A stretch of 64,000 nucleotides of DNA from Pyramidobacter porci (GTDB lineage: Bacteria > Synergistota > Synergistia > Synergistales > Dethiosulfovibrionaceae): positions 1 through 64,000 of the forward strand of contig NZ_VUNH01000014.1 of assembly GCF_009695745.1 (NCBI RefSeq), in the 5' to 3' direction. The notes beneath the pieces are model-generated. The model saw nothing but the letters and a program-made list of their open reading frames with translations. It did no database searches and was not told the origin of the DNA. Position numbers and translations under genes: made by a program. Below are positions 8,677 to 15,048 of this stretch, in pieces (the first letter of the stretch is position 1; every line of letters starts with the position of its first letter).

Positions 8677-9942
8677 TCATACCTCCGTTCTGACGACGCC
8701 GCCGAGCGCGGCGAAATCGTCGAAAAAGCCCGGATAGGATTTGTCCACCGCTTCCGCGCCCGTGATCGTGACCGTCTCGGAACACAGCACCGAGGCGGCC
8801 GCGCCCAGCATGGCGATGCGGTGATCGCCGCACGCGTCGACGATGCCGCCGCGCAGCGAGCCGCACCCGTCGATGAGGATGCAGTCGCCGTCGGGTACCG
8901 CGTGCCCTCCCAGCGCGTTCAGCGCGCCGCAGACCGAGGCGACGCGGTCGCTTTCCTTGAGGCGCAGCCGCCCGACGTTCACGATCGCCGTGCGCCCTTT
9001 GACCGCGGCGGCGGCGACGGCCAGCGCGGGCACCAGATCGGGCGTGTCGCCCACGTCGATGCATGTTTCGCGCAGCTCCGCCGGCGCCACCGTGATGGAA
9101 TCGCCGGCGATCGAGACCTTGGCGCTCATGCGCCGCAGAATTTCCGCCACGGCGCTGTCGCCCTGCAACGACGGCAGCGCCAGCCCCGTGACGGCGAGCT
9201 TTGCGCCGGCCGCTCCGGCGCAAAGCCAAAAGGCCGCGTTGGACCAATCGCCTTCGGCTCTCAGCCCGGCGGGGGCGACGTATCGCTGCGCGCCGGAGAC
9301 GGAGAACCTGCCGGCGGAACGGCCGATGACGATGCCGAAGGCGGCCAGCGCCGCCAGCGTCATGTCGACGTAACCGGCCGATTCCAATCGGTCGGCGATG
9401 AGGACGCGGCTGCTGCCTTCGAGCAGCGGCAGCGCAAAGAGCAGTCCCGTGAAAAACTGCGACGACACCGTGCCGGGCAGACGGTACCGGCCGGCCGTCA
9501 GCCGTCCCTCGACGACGGGGTGATCCGTTCCCTTGCCGGCGATGACGACTCCATGCCGCTCCATTTCGTTCCACAGATCGTCCATCGGCCGCGACGGCAG
9601 TTTGCCGTGCAGCGTGAAGCGCGCCTTTCGCCCCAGCGCGGCCGCCAGCGGCGTCATGAAACGGTACGTGGAGCCGCTTTCCCCCGGGTCGAGTTCGACC
9701 GCGCCGCTCGCGTTCCGGTCCAGCGGCGTGACGGCGATGACGCTGCCGTCGACGGCGATCTCGGCTCCCAGCGCTCTCAGGCAGCGCATTGTGGCTTCGA
9801 TGTCCTGCGAGACGACGCGGCAGGGCAGCGTCGCCGGCCGGTCGCCCAGCGCGGCGCAGATCAGCAGGCGGTGGACGTGCGACTTCGAGGGAATGGCGGC
9901 GATCGTGCCGCTCAGCTTGCGGGGCGTGATGGTGACGATCAT
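8677..9942 (-). CDS. aroA: 5-enolpyruvylshikimate-3-phosphate synthase
   Basis: EPSP synthase, 421 residues, joins phosphoenolpyruvate to shikimate-3-phosphate. It has the two-domain inside-out barrel motifs: IPSKSHVHRLLICAAL (substrate lysine), LDPGESGSTYRFM, DRLESAGYVDMT, LRLKESDRVASV and GDHRIAMLGA. The PEP-binding loop reads ESGSTYRFM, where the usual GNAGTxxR is replaced. That places it outside the plant/E. coli-like class I enzymes and makes it a candidate for the class with lower glyphosate sensitivity; this is inference. ATG 9942 is served by GGAGGTT inside aroB and overlaps the aroB stop by four bases. Confidence 0.94.
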   Translation of the reverse strand: MIVTITPRKLSGTIAAIPSKSHVHRLLICAALGDRPATLPCRVVSQDIEATMRCLRALGAEIAVDGSVIAVTPLDRNASGAVELDPGESGSTYRFMTPLAAALGRKARFTLHGKLPSRPMDDLWNEMERHGVVIAGKGTDHPVVEGRLTAGRYRLPGTVSSQFFTGLLFALPLLEGSSRVLIADRLESAGYVDMTLAALAAFGIVIGRSAGRFSVSGAQRYVAPAGLRAEGDWSNAAFWLCAGAAGAKLAVTGLALPSLQGDSAVAEILRRMSAKVSIAGDSITVAPAELRETCIDVGDTPDLVPALAVAAAAVKGRTAIVNVGRLRLKESDRVASVCGALNALGGHAVPDGDCILIDGCGSLRGGIVDACGDHRIAMLGAAASVLCSETVTITGAEAVDKSYPGFFDDFAALGGVVRTEV

Positions 9943-11036
9943 GCCGTGACAACCTCCGTTTCGTCCGCGGACAGGGCTTCGAGCCCGTCCGCGAGGAACG
10001 CGCGCGCCTCTTCGAGCATGACCTTGCGCCGTTCCACGCTGCCGATGCTGCGGGGAAGCACGAGCGTGACCGTGTCGGAAGCGCGCTTTTTGTCGGCGAG
10101 CATGCCTGCGAAGAGTTCGTCGGCTTCGAATCGGGTCGTCTGCGGCAGGCCGCGCAGCCGCAGCGCGCCGGACAGCTGGATAAGGGTCTCCGGCGCGCAG
10201 ATGCCGCGTTTGGCGCAGGCGGCGGTGACAATCATCATGCCGATGGCGACGCAAAAACCGTGCGGGATCGAAAAGCCGCTGCACTTTTCCACGGCGTGGC
10301 CGAACGTATGCCCGAAGTTGAGGATCTGGCGCAGCCCCGTCTCCTTCTCGTCGCGGCGCACCACGTCGCGTTTGATCTCCACGCAGCGGTGCACGATTCC
10401 GGCGATTTCGGCGGCGCCGAGGTTGGGCTTGCGCGCCGCGTCGAAGAGTTTGGCGTCGCGGATCATGCCCGTCTTGATGATCTCGCCGAAGCCGTTGGCC
10501 AGCTGCTCTTTCGGCAGCGTCGCCAGCGTTTCCGTGTCGTAGAGCACGAGATCGGGCTGGTAGAAGGTTCCGACCAGGTTTTTGCCTGTCTCGAGGTCGA
10601 TGGCCGTCTTGCCGCCCACCGATGAGTCGACCGCGGCCAGCAACGACGTCGGCAGTTGTACGAGGCCGATGCCGCGCATATACAGCGAGGCCGCCAGCCC
10701 GCCCAAATCGCCGACGACCCCGCCGCCGAGGGCGAAGAGCGTGTCGCTGCGGATCATGCGCAGGGCGGCCATGCGGTTGAGCAGGTCAAAGAGCGAACGC
10801 ATGTTCTTGTTCTGCTCGCCGGCGGGAACGACGTGCAGAGTCGGCCGGAAACCGGCGTGTTCCAGCGAGTCGACGACGCGCCGCGCGTAGAGCGGCGCCA
10901 CGTTGGCGTCGGAGACGATCAGCGCCTGCCCGGCACCGCGCAGGGGCGCGGCGATCTCGCCGGCGGCGCTGAGCAGATCGGCGCCGGTGTGAACGTAGTA
11001 CTTCTTCGAAGGCGTGGAAACTGTGACGCTGTTCAT
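9939..11036 (-). CDS. aroB: 3-dehydroquinate synthase
   Basis: The enzyme (365 residues) cyclises DAHP to 3-dehydroquinate using NAD and a divalent metal. Motifs are GGGVVGDLGGLAAS (NAD and metal site), LPTSLLAAVDSSVGGKTAID, KNLVGTFYQP and the metal-binding NFGHTFGHAVE. Full length for the family. The ATG at 11036 follows the tyrA stop with no spacer, and the end overlaps aroA by four bases, so it is embedded in the chain of coupled aro genes. Confidence 0.95.
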   Translation of the reverse strand: MNSVTVSTPSKKYYVHTGADLLSAAGEIAAPLRGAGQALIVSDANVAPLYARRVVDSLEHAGFRPTLHVVPAGEQNKNMRSLFDLLNRMAALRMIRSDTLFALGGGVVGDLGGLAASLYMRGIGLVQLPTSLLAAVDSSVGGKTAIDLETGKNLVGTFYQPDLVLYDTETLATLPKEQLANGFGEIIKTGMIRDAKLFDAARKPNLGAAEIAGIVHRCVEIKRDVVRRDEKETGLRQILNFGHTFGHAVEKCSGFSIPHGFCVAIGMMIVTAACAKRGICAPETLIQLSGALRLRGLPQTTRFEADELFAGMLADKKRASDTVTLVLPRSIGSVERRKVMLEEARAFLADGLEALSADETEVVTA

Positions 11037-11876
11037 TTATCCGTCCACCTCTTCCTTTCTCCGGCGTCCCTCCTCGAGCAGCCGCCAAAGCCGTTTTTCG
11101 TCGCCGGCGGCGATGGCGTCGCGATACTGTCGCAGTTCGCCGAGAATCTGGTCGATCTCGAAGAGCAGATGGTCGCGGTTCTCGAGGAACAGGTCCGTCC
11201 ACATCGTCGGGTTCAGCCAGGCCACGCGGGTCAGATCGCGGTAGGAGCCGGCGGAGAAGCCGTGGTGCTCGCGCGCTGTCGGGCTTTTCACGTAAGCGTT
11301 CGAGACCACGTGCGCCAGCTGCGACGTGAAGGCGATCAGCCGGTCGTGATTCTCCGCCGTCGTCACGGCGAGGCGTTGGAACCCCGCCGGCATCACGAAA
11401 CTCCTGACGCGCTCCAGCAGCGTGACGTCGTCGTACACTCGCGGCACCACGACAAAACTGGCGCCGCGGAACATGTCGGCGCGACTGTTTTTGAATCCCC
11501 AACGGTGCGTGCCCGCCATCGGATGGCCGCCGGCGTACTCGAAACCGTACTGCCTGGCGAGCCGGAAGCCGAGCTCGCAAATGCGGCGCTTGGTGCCGCA
11601 GCAGTCCATCGCCAGCGCCGATGCCGGAATGAAGGGCGCGTTTGCCTCCAGCCACTGGCAGGAAAGTTCCGTGTGCAGGCAGACCAGCACGCCGTCGCAT
11701 TTCCCCAGCGTCTCGCGGTTCAGTTCGCCGTCGATGGCTCCCAGCAGCCGGGCGAATTGCAGCGTGGACTGATCTTGTTCGGCGGCGTAAACGACAAACG
11801 TCTCGTCGGCCGCCTTGTAAGCGCGCGCGAACGAACCGCCGATCAATCCCAGTCCGACGATGCCGATCGTCTTCAT
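11037..11876 (-). CDS. tyrA: Prephenate dehydrogenase
   Basis: This 279-residue NAD(P)-dependent enzyme decarboxylates prephenate (or arogenate) toward tyrosine. The Rossmann motif GLGLIGGS lies at residues 7-14. The catalytic region GGHPMAGTHRWGF holds the conserved histidine, and the all-helical dimerisation half follows with SQLAHVVSNA and SAGSYRDLTRVA. No ACT domain is attached, so feedback by tyrosine, if any, is not through that fold. ATG 11876 overlaps the aroF stop by four bases. With pheA in the same operon, both aromatic branches are made from one transcript. Confidence 0.93.
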   Translation of the reverse strand: MKTIGIVGLGLIGGSFARAYKAADETFVVYAAEQDQSTLQFARLLGAIDGELNRETLGKCDGVLVCLHTELSCQWLEANAPFIPASALAMDCCGTKRRICELGFRLARQYGFEYAGGHPMAGTHRWGFKNSRADMFRGASFVVVPRVYDDVTLLERVRSFVMPAGFQRLAVTTAENHDRLIAFTSQLAHVVSNAYVKSPTAREHHGFSAGSYRDLTRVAWLNPTMWTDLFLENRDHLLFEIDQILGELRQYRDAIAAGDEKRLWRLLEEGRRRKEEVDG

Positions 11877-12874
11877 GCCAGCGCCTCGCGTACCCGCCGC
11901 ACCTTCCGCGCCACCTCGTCGAACTGCCCGGGCGTCAGCGATTGGGCGCCGTCGCACAGCGCGTGGGCGGGATCGTTGTGGACCTCGATGATCAACCCAT
12001 CGGCGCCGGCCGCGGCGGCGGCATAGGACATCGGCGCCACGTAGCGCGAGTAGCCCGTGGAATGACTGGGATCGATGATCACGGGCAGGTGAGTGAGCTC
12101 GTGCAGCACGGGCACGGCGGAAAGATCGAGCGTGTTGCGCGTGTAGGTTTCGAACGTGCGGATGCCGCGCTCGCAGAGAATGACGTTCCCGTTGCCGCCG
12201 GCCATGATGTACTCCGCGCTCATCAGCAGTTCCTTGAGCGTGTTGGCCAGCCCCCGTTTGAGCAGAATCGGCTTGCGGCAATGCCCCAATTCCTTGAGCA
12301 GGTCGAAGTTCTGCATGTTGCGCGCTCCCACCTGAAGCACGTCCACCTCGGCGAACAGGTCGAGATCGTTGATGTTCATGATCTCCGAGACCAGCGGCAG
12401 CCCCGTTTCCTTCTTGGCCTCGAGCAGCAGCCCGATCCCCTCGCCGTGCAGCCCCTGGAACGCGTAAGGCGACGTGCGCGGCTTGAACGCGCCGCCGCGC
12501 AGCATCGTCGCGCCCGAAGCCTTGACGGCTTTGGCGACGGCGATGATCTGCTCGCGGCTTTCCACCGAGCAGGGACCGGCGATGATCTGGAAATGGCCGC
12601 CGCCGATCTTGACGCCGCTCACGTCGACGACGGTGGGCTCCTCGTGGAACTTGCGGTTCGCCTTTTTGAACGGATCGCTGATGCGCGTGACGCGCTCGAC
12701 GATGGACAGGCTCTCGAGCATCTCGATATCGACTTTGCTGACGTCGCCGATGAGGCCGATGATGGTGTGGAACTCGCCCTGCGAAACGTGGCAGGAAAGC
12801 CCCATGCTCTCGAACCATTTGCAGAGACTGTCGCGCTGCTCCGGGGTGGTGCCGTTTTTCAAGACTGCGATCAT
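11873..12874 (-). CDS. aroF: 3-deoxy-7-phosphoheptulonate synthase (DAHP synthase, type I-beta with N-terminal regulatory domain)
   Basis: First enzyme of the pathway: condenses PEP and erythrose-4-phosphate. Of 333 residues, the first 70 or so form a ferredoxin-like ACT-type domain (from MIAVLKNGTTPEQRDSLCKW) as in Thermotoga DAHP synthase, where it binds Phe and Tyr. The barrel then shows AGPCSVES, GGAFKPRTSPYAFQG, VGARNMQNF, LLKRG and IIDPSHSTGY. A strong ribosome site (AAGGAGGAG) precedes ATG 12874. As first structural gene it sits directly behind the Phe/Tyr leader and terminator, so the whole operon is probably controlled at that point as well as allosterically here. Confidence 0.95.
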   Translation of the reverse strand: MIAVLKNGTTPEQRDSLCKWFESMGLSCHVSQGEFHTIIGLIGDVSKVDIEMLESLSIVERVTRISDPFKKANRKFHEEPTVVDVSGVKIGGGHFQIIAGPCSVESREQIIAVAKAVKASGATMLRGGAFKPRTSPYAFQGLHGEGIGLLLEAKKETGLPLVSEIMNINDLDLFAEVDVLQVGARNMQNFDLLKELGHCRKPILLKRGLANTLKELLMSAEYIMAGGNGNVILCERGIRTFETYTRNTLDLSAVPVLHELTHLPVIIDPSHSTGYSRYVAPMSYAAAAAGADGLIIEVHNDPAHALCDGAQSLTPGQFDEVARKVRRVREALA

Positions 12875-12926
12875 GCAAAACTCCTCCTTAAAAAATCGTC
12901 GAAACCGTCTCGTCCTCTGCGGACGG

Positions 12927-12963
12927 AAAAAAACAAGGCCGTGCAGCGATTCTGCACGGCCTT
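12927..12963 (-). terminator. Attenuator (terminator) of the aro operon
   Basis: On the minus strand a perfect 12-bp stem (AAGGCCGTGCAG pairing with CTGCACGGCCTT) closes a 5-base loop and is followed by GTTTTTTT. It lies between the Phe/Tyr leader reading frame and aroF, so a transcript that ends here lacks every operon gene. There is no complete upstream gene for it to terminate, which makes a conditional role the simplest reading. Confidence 0.88.
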
Positions 12964-12988
12964 ATGACTCCCCGAAAAAAACTGCGTT

Positions 12989-13087
12989 TTACCGATCAGC
13001 TTTTTGGCAGCACAAAATCACTTTTCTGGAAGCTCCAAAAAAGTAAAAGTAATAGTATTCGGCTGCAAAAAAGCTGACGTTCATCAT
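12989..13087 (-). CDS. Phe/Tyr-rich leader peptide of the aro operon
   Basis: A 32-codon frame starts ATGATG at 13087 on the minus strand with CGGAG eight bases upstream, and ends with TAA at 12991-12989. Residues 6-17 read FFAAEYYYFYFF: five Phe and four Tyr in twelve codons. The stop lies 26 bases before the terminator stem. This is the arrangement of the E. coli pheL and trpL leaders: scarcity of charged tRNA-Phe or tRNA-Tyr should stall a ribosome in the codon run and change folding of the RNA ahead. The leader bases TCAGCTTTTTTGCAGC can pair with GCTGCCAAAAAGCTGA further on (one mismatch), spanning the codon run. No known protein resembles the peptide; its role is regulatory. Confidence 0.85.
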   Translation of the reverse strand: MMNVSFFAAEYYYFYFFGASRKVILCCQKADR

Positions 13088-13138
13088 CAGGAACGCTCCG
13101 TCATGCCTCTGTGGGCAAGATACTTTTCGATGCTGCTA

Positions 13139-13168
13139 AGTATACAGCGCCTCCCCCGAAATTGTCAA
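13139..13168 (-). promoter_or_regulatory. Sigma-70-type promoter of the aro operon
   Basis: On the minus strand, TTGACA (13168-13163, perfect -35) and TATACT (13144-13139, five of six) are 18 bp apart. Transcription would begin near 13132 and produce a leader of about 250 bases holding the Phe/Tyr peptide and attenuator before aroF. It points away from the PDZ gene that starts at 13276. Confidence 0.8.
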
Positions 13169-13275
13169 TGAATATTGCGAAGATTGCGGGATGATCGTAG
13201 TGCCGGTGGCGTTTGCCGCGTTTCTGCCTTACAATAGTCTCAGTTTTTCCCAACGACTTTCAAGGAGGCATGCTG

Positions 13276-14400
13276 ATGAAAAAATTTTTGGTCTGCACGG
13301 CTGTTTTTCTGAGCGTCGCGGCGCCGGCGGCCGCGTCCGAATCGATCACGGTGTACGGTTTCGACGCCGCCCAGCTGCAGACGTTTATCCTGGCGACCTA
13401 CGACGGCGCCGGTCAAATGGATGTGATCGAGCGGAACGACGCCACCATGGCGATGGCGAAAGAGATTCCCGCGTCCCGCGTGGAACATTTGATGCCGGAG
13501 TACCGCGTCCCCTCGCGCGACCCCCTCGTTCCCGACCGCTGGGAACGCGAGCCCGTGGACTTCGCCGAGGAGCGGGCCACGTTCAACTTCCGTCCCTCCC
13601 GCGACGGCGGCCTGACCGTGAGGATGCGCGCCGACCTGGTCGCCAATCCCGGCATGTGGCGCCGGGAGCGCACCGTATCGCGCGACTGCGGCGACTTCCA
13701 CGCCTACGTCCGCTACGCCCAGGCCTTCTTCACGGGCGGCTGGGGCTCGGGGCTGGACCTCGAAGCGCGGAACGGCCGCATGTACGTGGCCGACGTGCTC
13801 GAAGGCAGCTCGGCCTGGGACGCCGGCATCCGCGCCGGCGACCGCATCCGCATCATCAATAAGACCCCGGCCGACAGCGTGGCGCTTGATTATTTCGGCC
13901 GCAAATACCAGTGGAGCGACTACGGCAAGCCCTTCACCGTCGAGATGGAGCGTCCCAACGGCGAACGCTACCACGCCGAGCTGAGCAACGACTACATCCC
14001 CGCCCAGACGGCGCGGCTCGAACGACTCTTCGGGGTGAGCGACGTCTGGCCGGGCTGGACGCGCGAAGAAGTGGAAGCCTCGACGCGGCGCTGGGTCTCC
14101 CCCGAAGAGAAGAAAGCGCGCGAGGCCGCCCTCGCCGTTTCGTCCAGCGGCATGGAGTTCGACGACGCAGGGCGCGTCATGTCGGTGGCCTCTGGTTCGC
14201 CGGCTGAGACCGCGGGCGTGAAGCCTGGCGACGAGATCGTCGAAATCAATTTGGTCACGTTCGGCGACATGGGCGCCGCCAAAGCTCGCGAAACCATCGA
14301 AAAGCGCGTTGCCGGCGGTCTGACGGCCATCCTCGACCTGAAGCGCGGCGGCTCGACCGTCACCGTCCGGGTGAAAAAGCCCGCTTCGGGCAAAAAATAA
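13276..14400 (+). CDS. Exported protein with two PDZ domains
   Basis: This 374-residue protein starts with a Sec signal peptide (MKKFLVCTAVFLSVAAPAAA, cleavage after ASE or AAA). A novel N-terminal half of about 130 residues follows, then a PDZ domain (about 150-200, AGIRAGDRIRIINKTPADS) and a second at the C-terminus (about 295-365, AGVKPGDEIVEINLV). There is no protease catalytic triad, so it is probably a periplasmic scaffold or substrate-binding protein, not a DegP or Ctp protease. AAGGAGG at 13262-13268 sets the start at 13276 over an upstream ATG at 13270. It is transcribed away from the aro operon, with ridA 16 bp downstream. Confidence 0.75.
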   Translation: MKKFLVCTAVFLSVAAPAAASESITVYGFDAAQLQTFILATYDGAGQMDVIERNDATMAMAKEIPASRVEHLMPEYRVPSRDPLVPDRWEREPVDFAEERATFNFRPSRDGGLTVRMRADLVANPGMWRRERTVSRDCGDFHAYVRYAQAFFTGGWGSGLDLEARNGRMYVADVLEGSSAWDAGIRAGDRIRIINKTPADSVALDYFGRKYQWSDYGKPFTVEMERPNGERYHAELSNDYIPAQTARLERLFGVSDVWPGWTREEVEASTRRWVSPEEKKAREAALAVSSSGMEFDDAGRVMSVASGSPAETAGVKPGDEIVEINLVTFGDMGAAKARETIEKRVAGGLTAILDLKRGGSTVTVRVKKPASGKK

Positions 14401-14416
14401 AAGGAGCGTGCGTTCA

Positions 14417-14794
14417 ATGAAAGAAATCATGCGGGTCAAAGGGCTGAAACCGCGCGGACATTACGCGCTGGCGCTGATTCACGACGGACTGATCTTCATT
14501 TCCGGCCAGCTCTCCAAAGATCCGGAAACGGGCGAGAACCGCCCCGGGTCCATGAAAGAGGAAACCATGCGCGCGTTGAACAACGTCGACCTCATCCTCA
14601 GAGAGTGCGGCTCCTCGCGCGACAAAGTGCTGAAGACCACCGCCTTCGTCGGCAGCCAGGACGACTGGGCCGCAGTGAACCAGTGCTACGCCGAGTTCTT
14701 CGGCGACCGCCATCCGGCCCGCTCGATCGTCCCCGTCGGCGCACTGAACGCCGGCCTGAAAGTGGAGATCGAAGTCATCGCCGCCGTCGAGTAA
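14417..14794 (+). CDS. ridA: RidA/YjgF-family enamine/imine deaminase
   Basis: At 125 residues this has normal RidA length. Family features are HDGLIFISGQLSKDPETGE, the NVDLILRECG helix, the VLKTTAFV strand with its conserved lysine-threonine, and PARSIVPVGAL, which carries the arginine that binds the substrate carboxylate, ending VEIEVIAAVE. RidA hydrolyses reactive enamines formed by PLP enzymes such as threonine dehydratase. AAGGAG (14401-14406) serves ATG 14417; a GTG at 14408 lies too close to it. It is in one transcription unit with the PDZ gene. Confidence 0.88.
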   Translation: MKEIMRVKGLKPRGHYALALIHDGLIFISGQLSKDPETGENRPGSMKEETMRALNNVDLILRECGSSRDKVLKTTAFVGSQDDWAAVNQCYAEFFGDRHPARSIVPVGALNAGLKVEIEVIAAVE

Positions 14795-14914
14795 AACAAG
14801 ATCCGCCGCGGAGAAGCGGCGAAGCGGAGAAAAGCGAAAAACGGTTTCATGGAAATACGGCGTCCGCGGATTTTTCCGCGTCGTTGTGTCCGCGCGGCGT
14901 TTTTTGTTTTCCGA

Positions 14915-14930
14915 TGTTCCACGTGGAACA
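14915..14930. promoter_or_regulatory. parS: parS-like ParB-binding site 1
   Basis: TGTTCCACGTGGAACA, a perfect 16-bp palindrome, matches the parS sequence known from Pseudomonas and differs from the Bacillus consensus (TGTTTCACGTGAAACA) only at one symmetric pair. The flanking A and T extend it to 18 bp. It sits between genes, as do the other three copies in this window. Confidence 0.85.
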
Positions 14931-14974
14931 TTTTTGCGCAGATCGTTGCGGCATAACGGTTTGGTTTGTATGAG

Positions 14975-15011
14975 AAAAGGAGGATCACCGGAAATCGGCG
15001 ATCCTCCTTTT
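14975..15011. terminator. Bidirectional terminator between ridA and the autotransporter
   Basis: AAAAGGAGGAT (14975-14985) pairs with ATCCTCCTTTT (15001-15011), with a short continuation inside. The T-rich arms allow it to act on both strands, for ridA from the left and for the autotransporter gene from the right. Confidence 0.75.
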
Positions 15012-15048
15012 GTCGTGTCGCGACGTCTTTGCGATTTCGCGTCGCGTG

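Noticed and set aside
8675-10231. A long N-terminal extension of the chorismate synthase frame
   Set aside because: The extension is out-of-frame aroA sequence; the family start and ribosome site place the start at 8674.
12875-13138. T-box or trp-type RNA-binding-protein riboswitch upstream of aroF
   Set aside because: No AGGGTGG-type T-box sequence and no row of GAG/TAG triplets; the leader-peptide layout explains the region.
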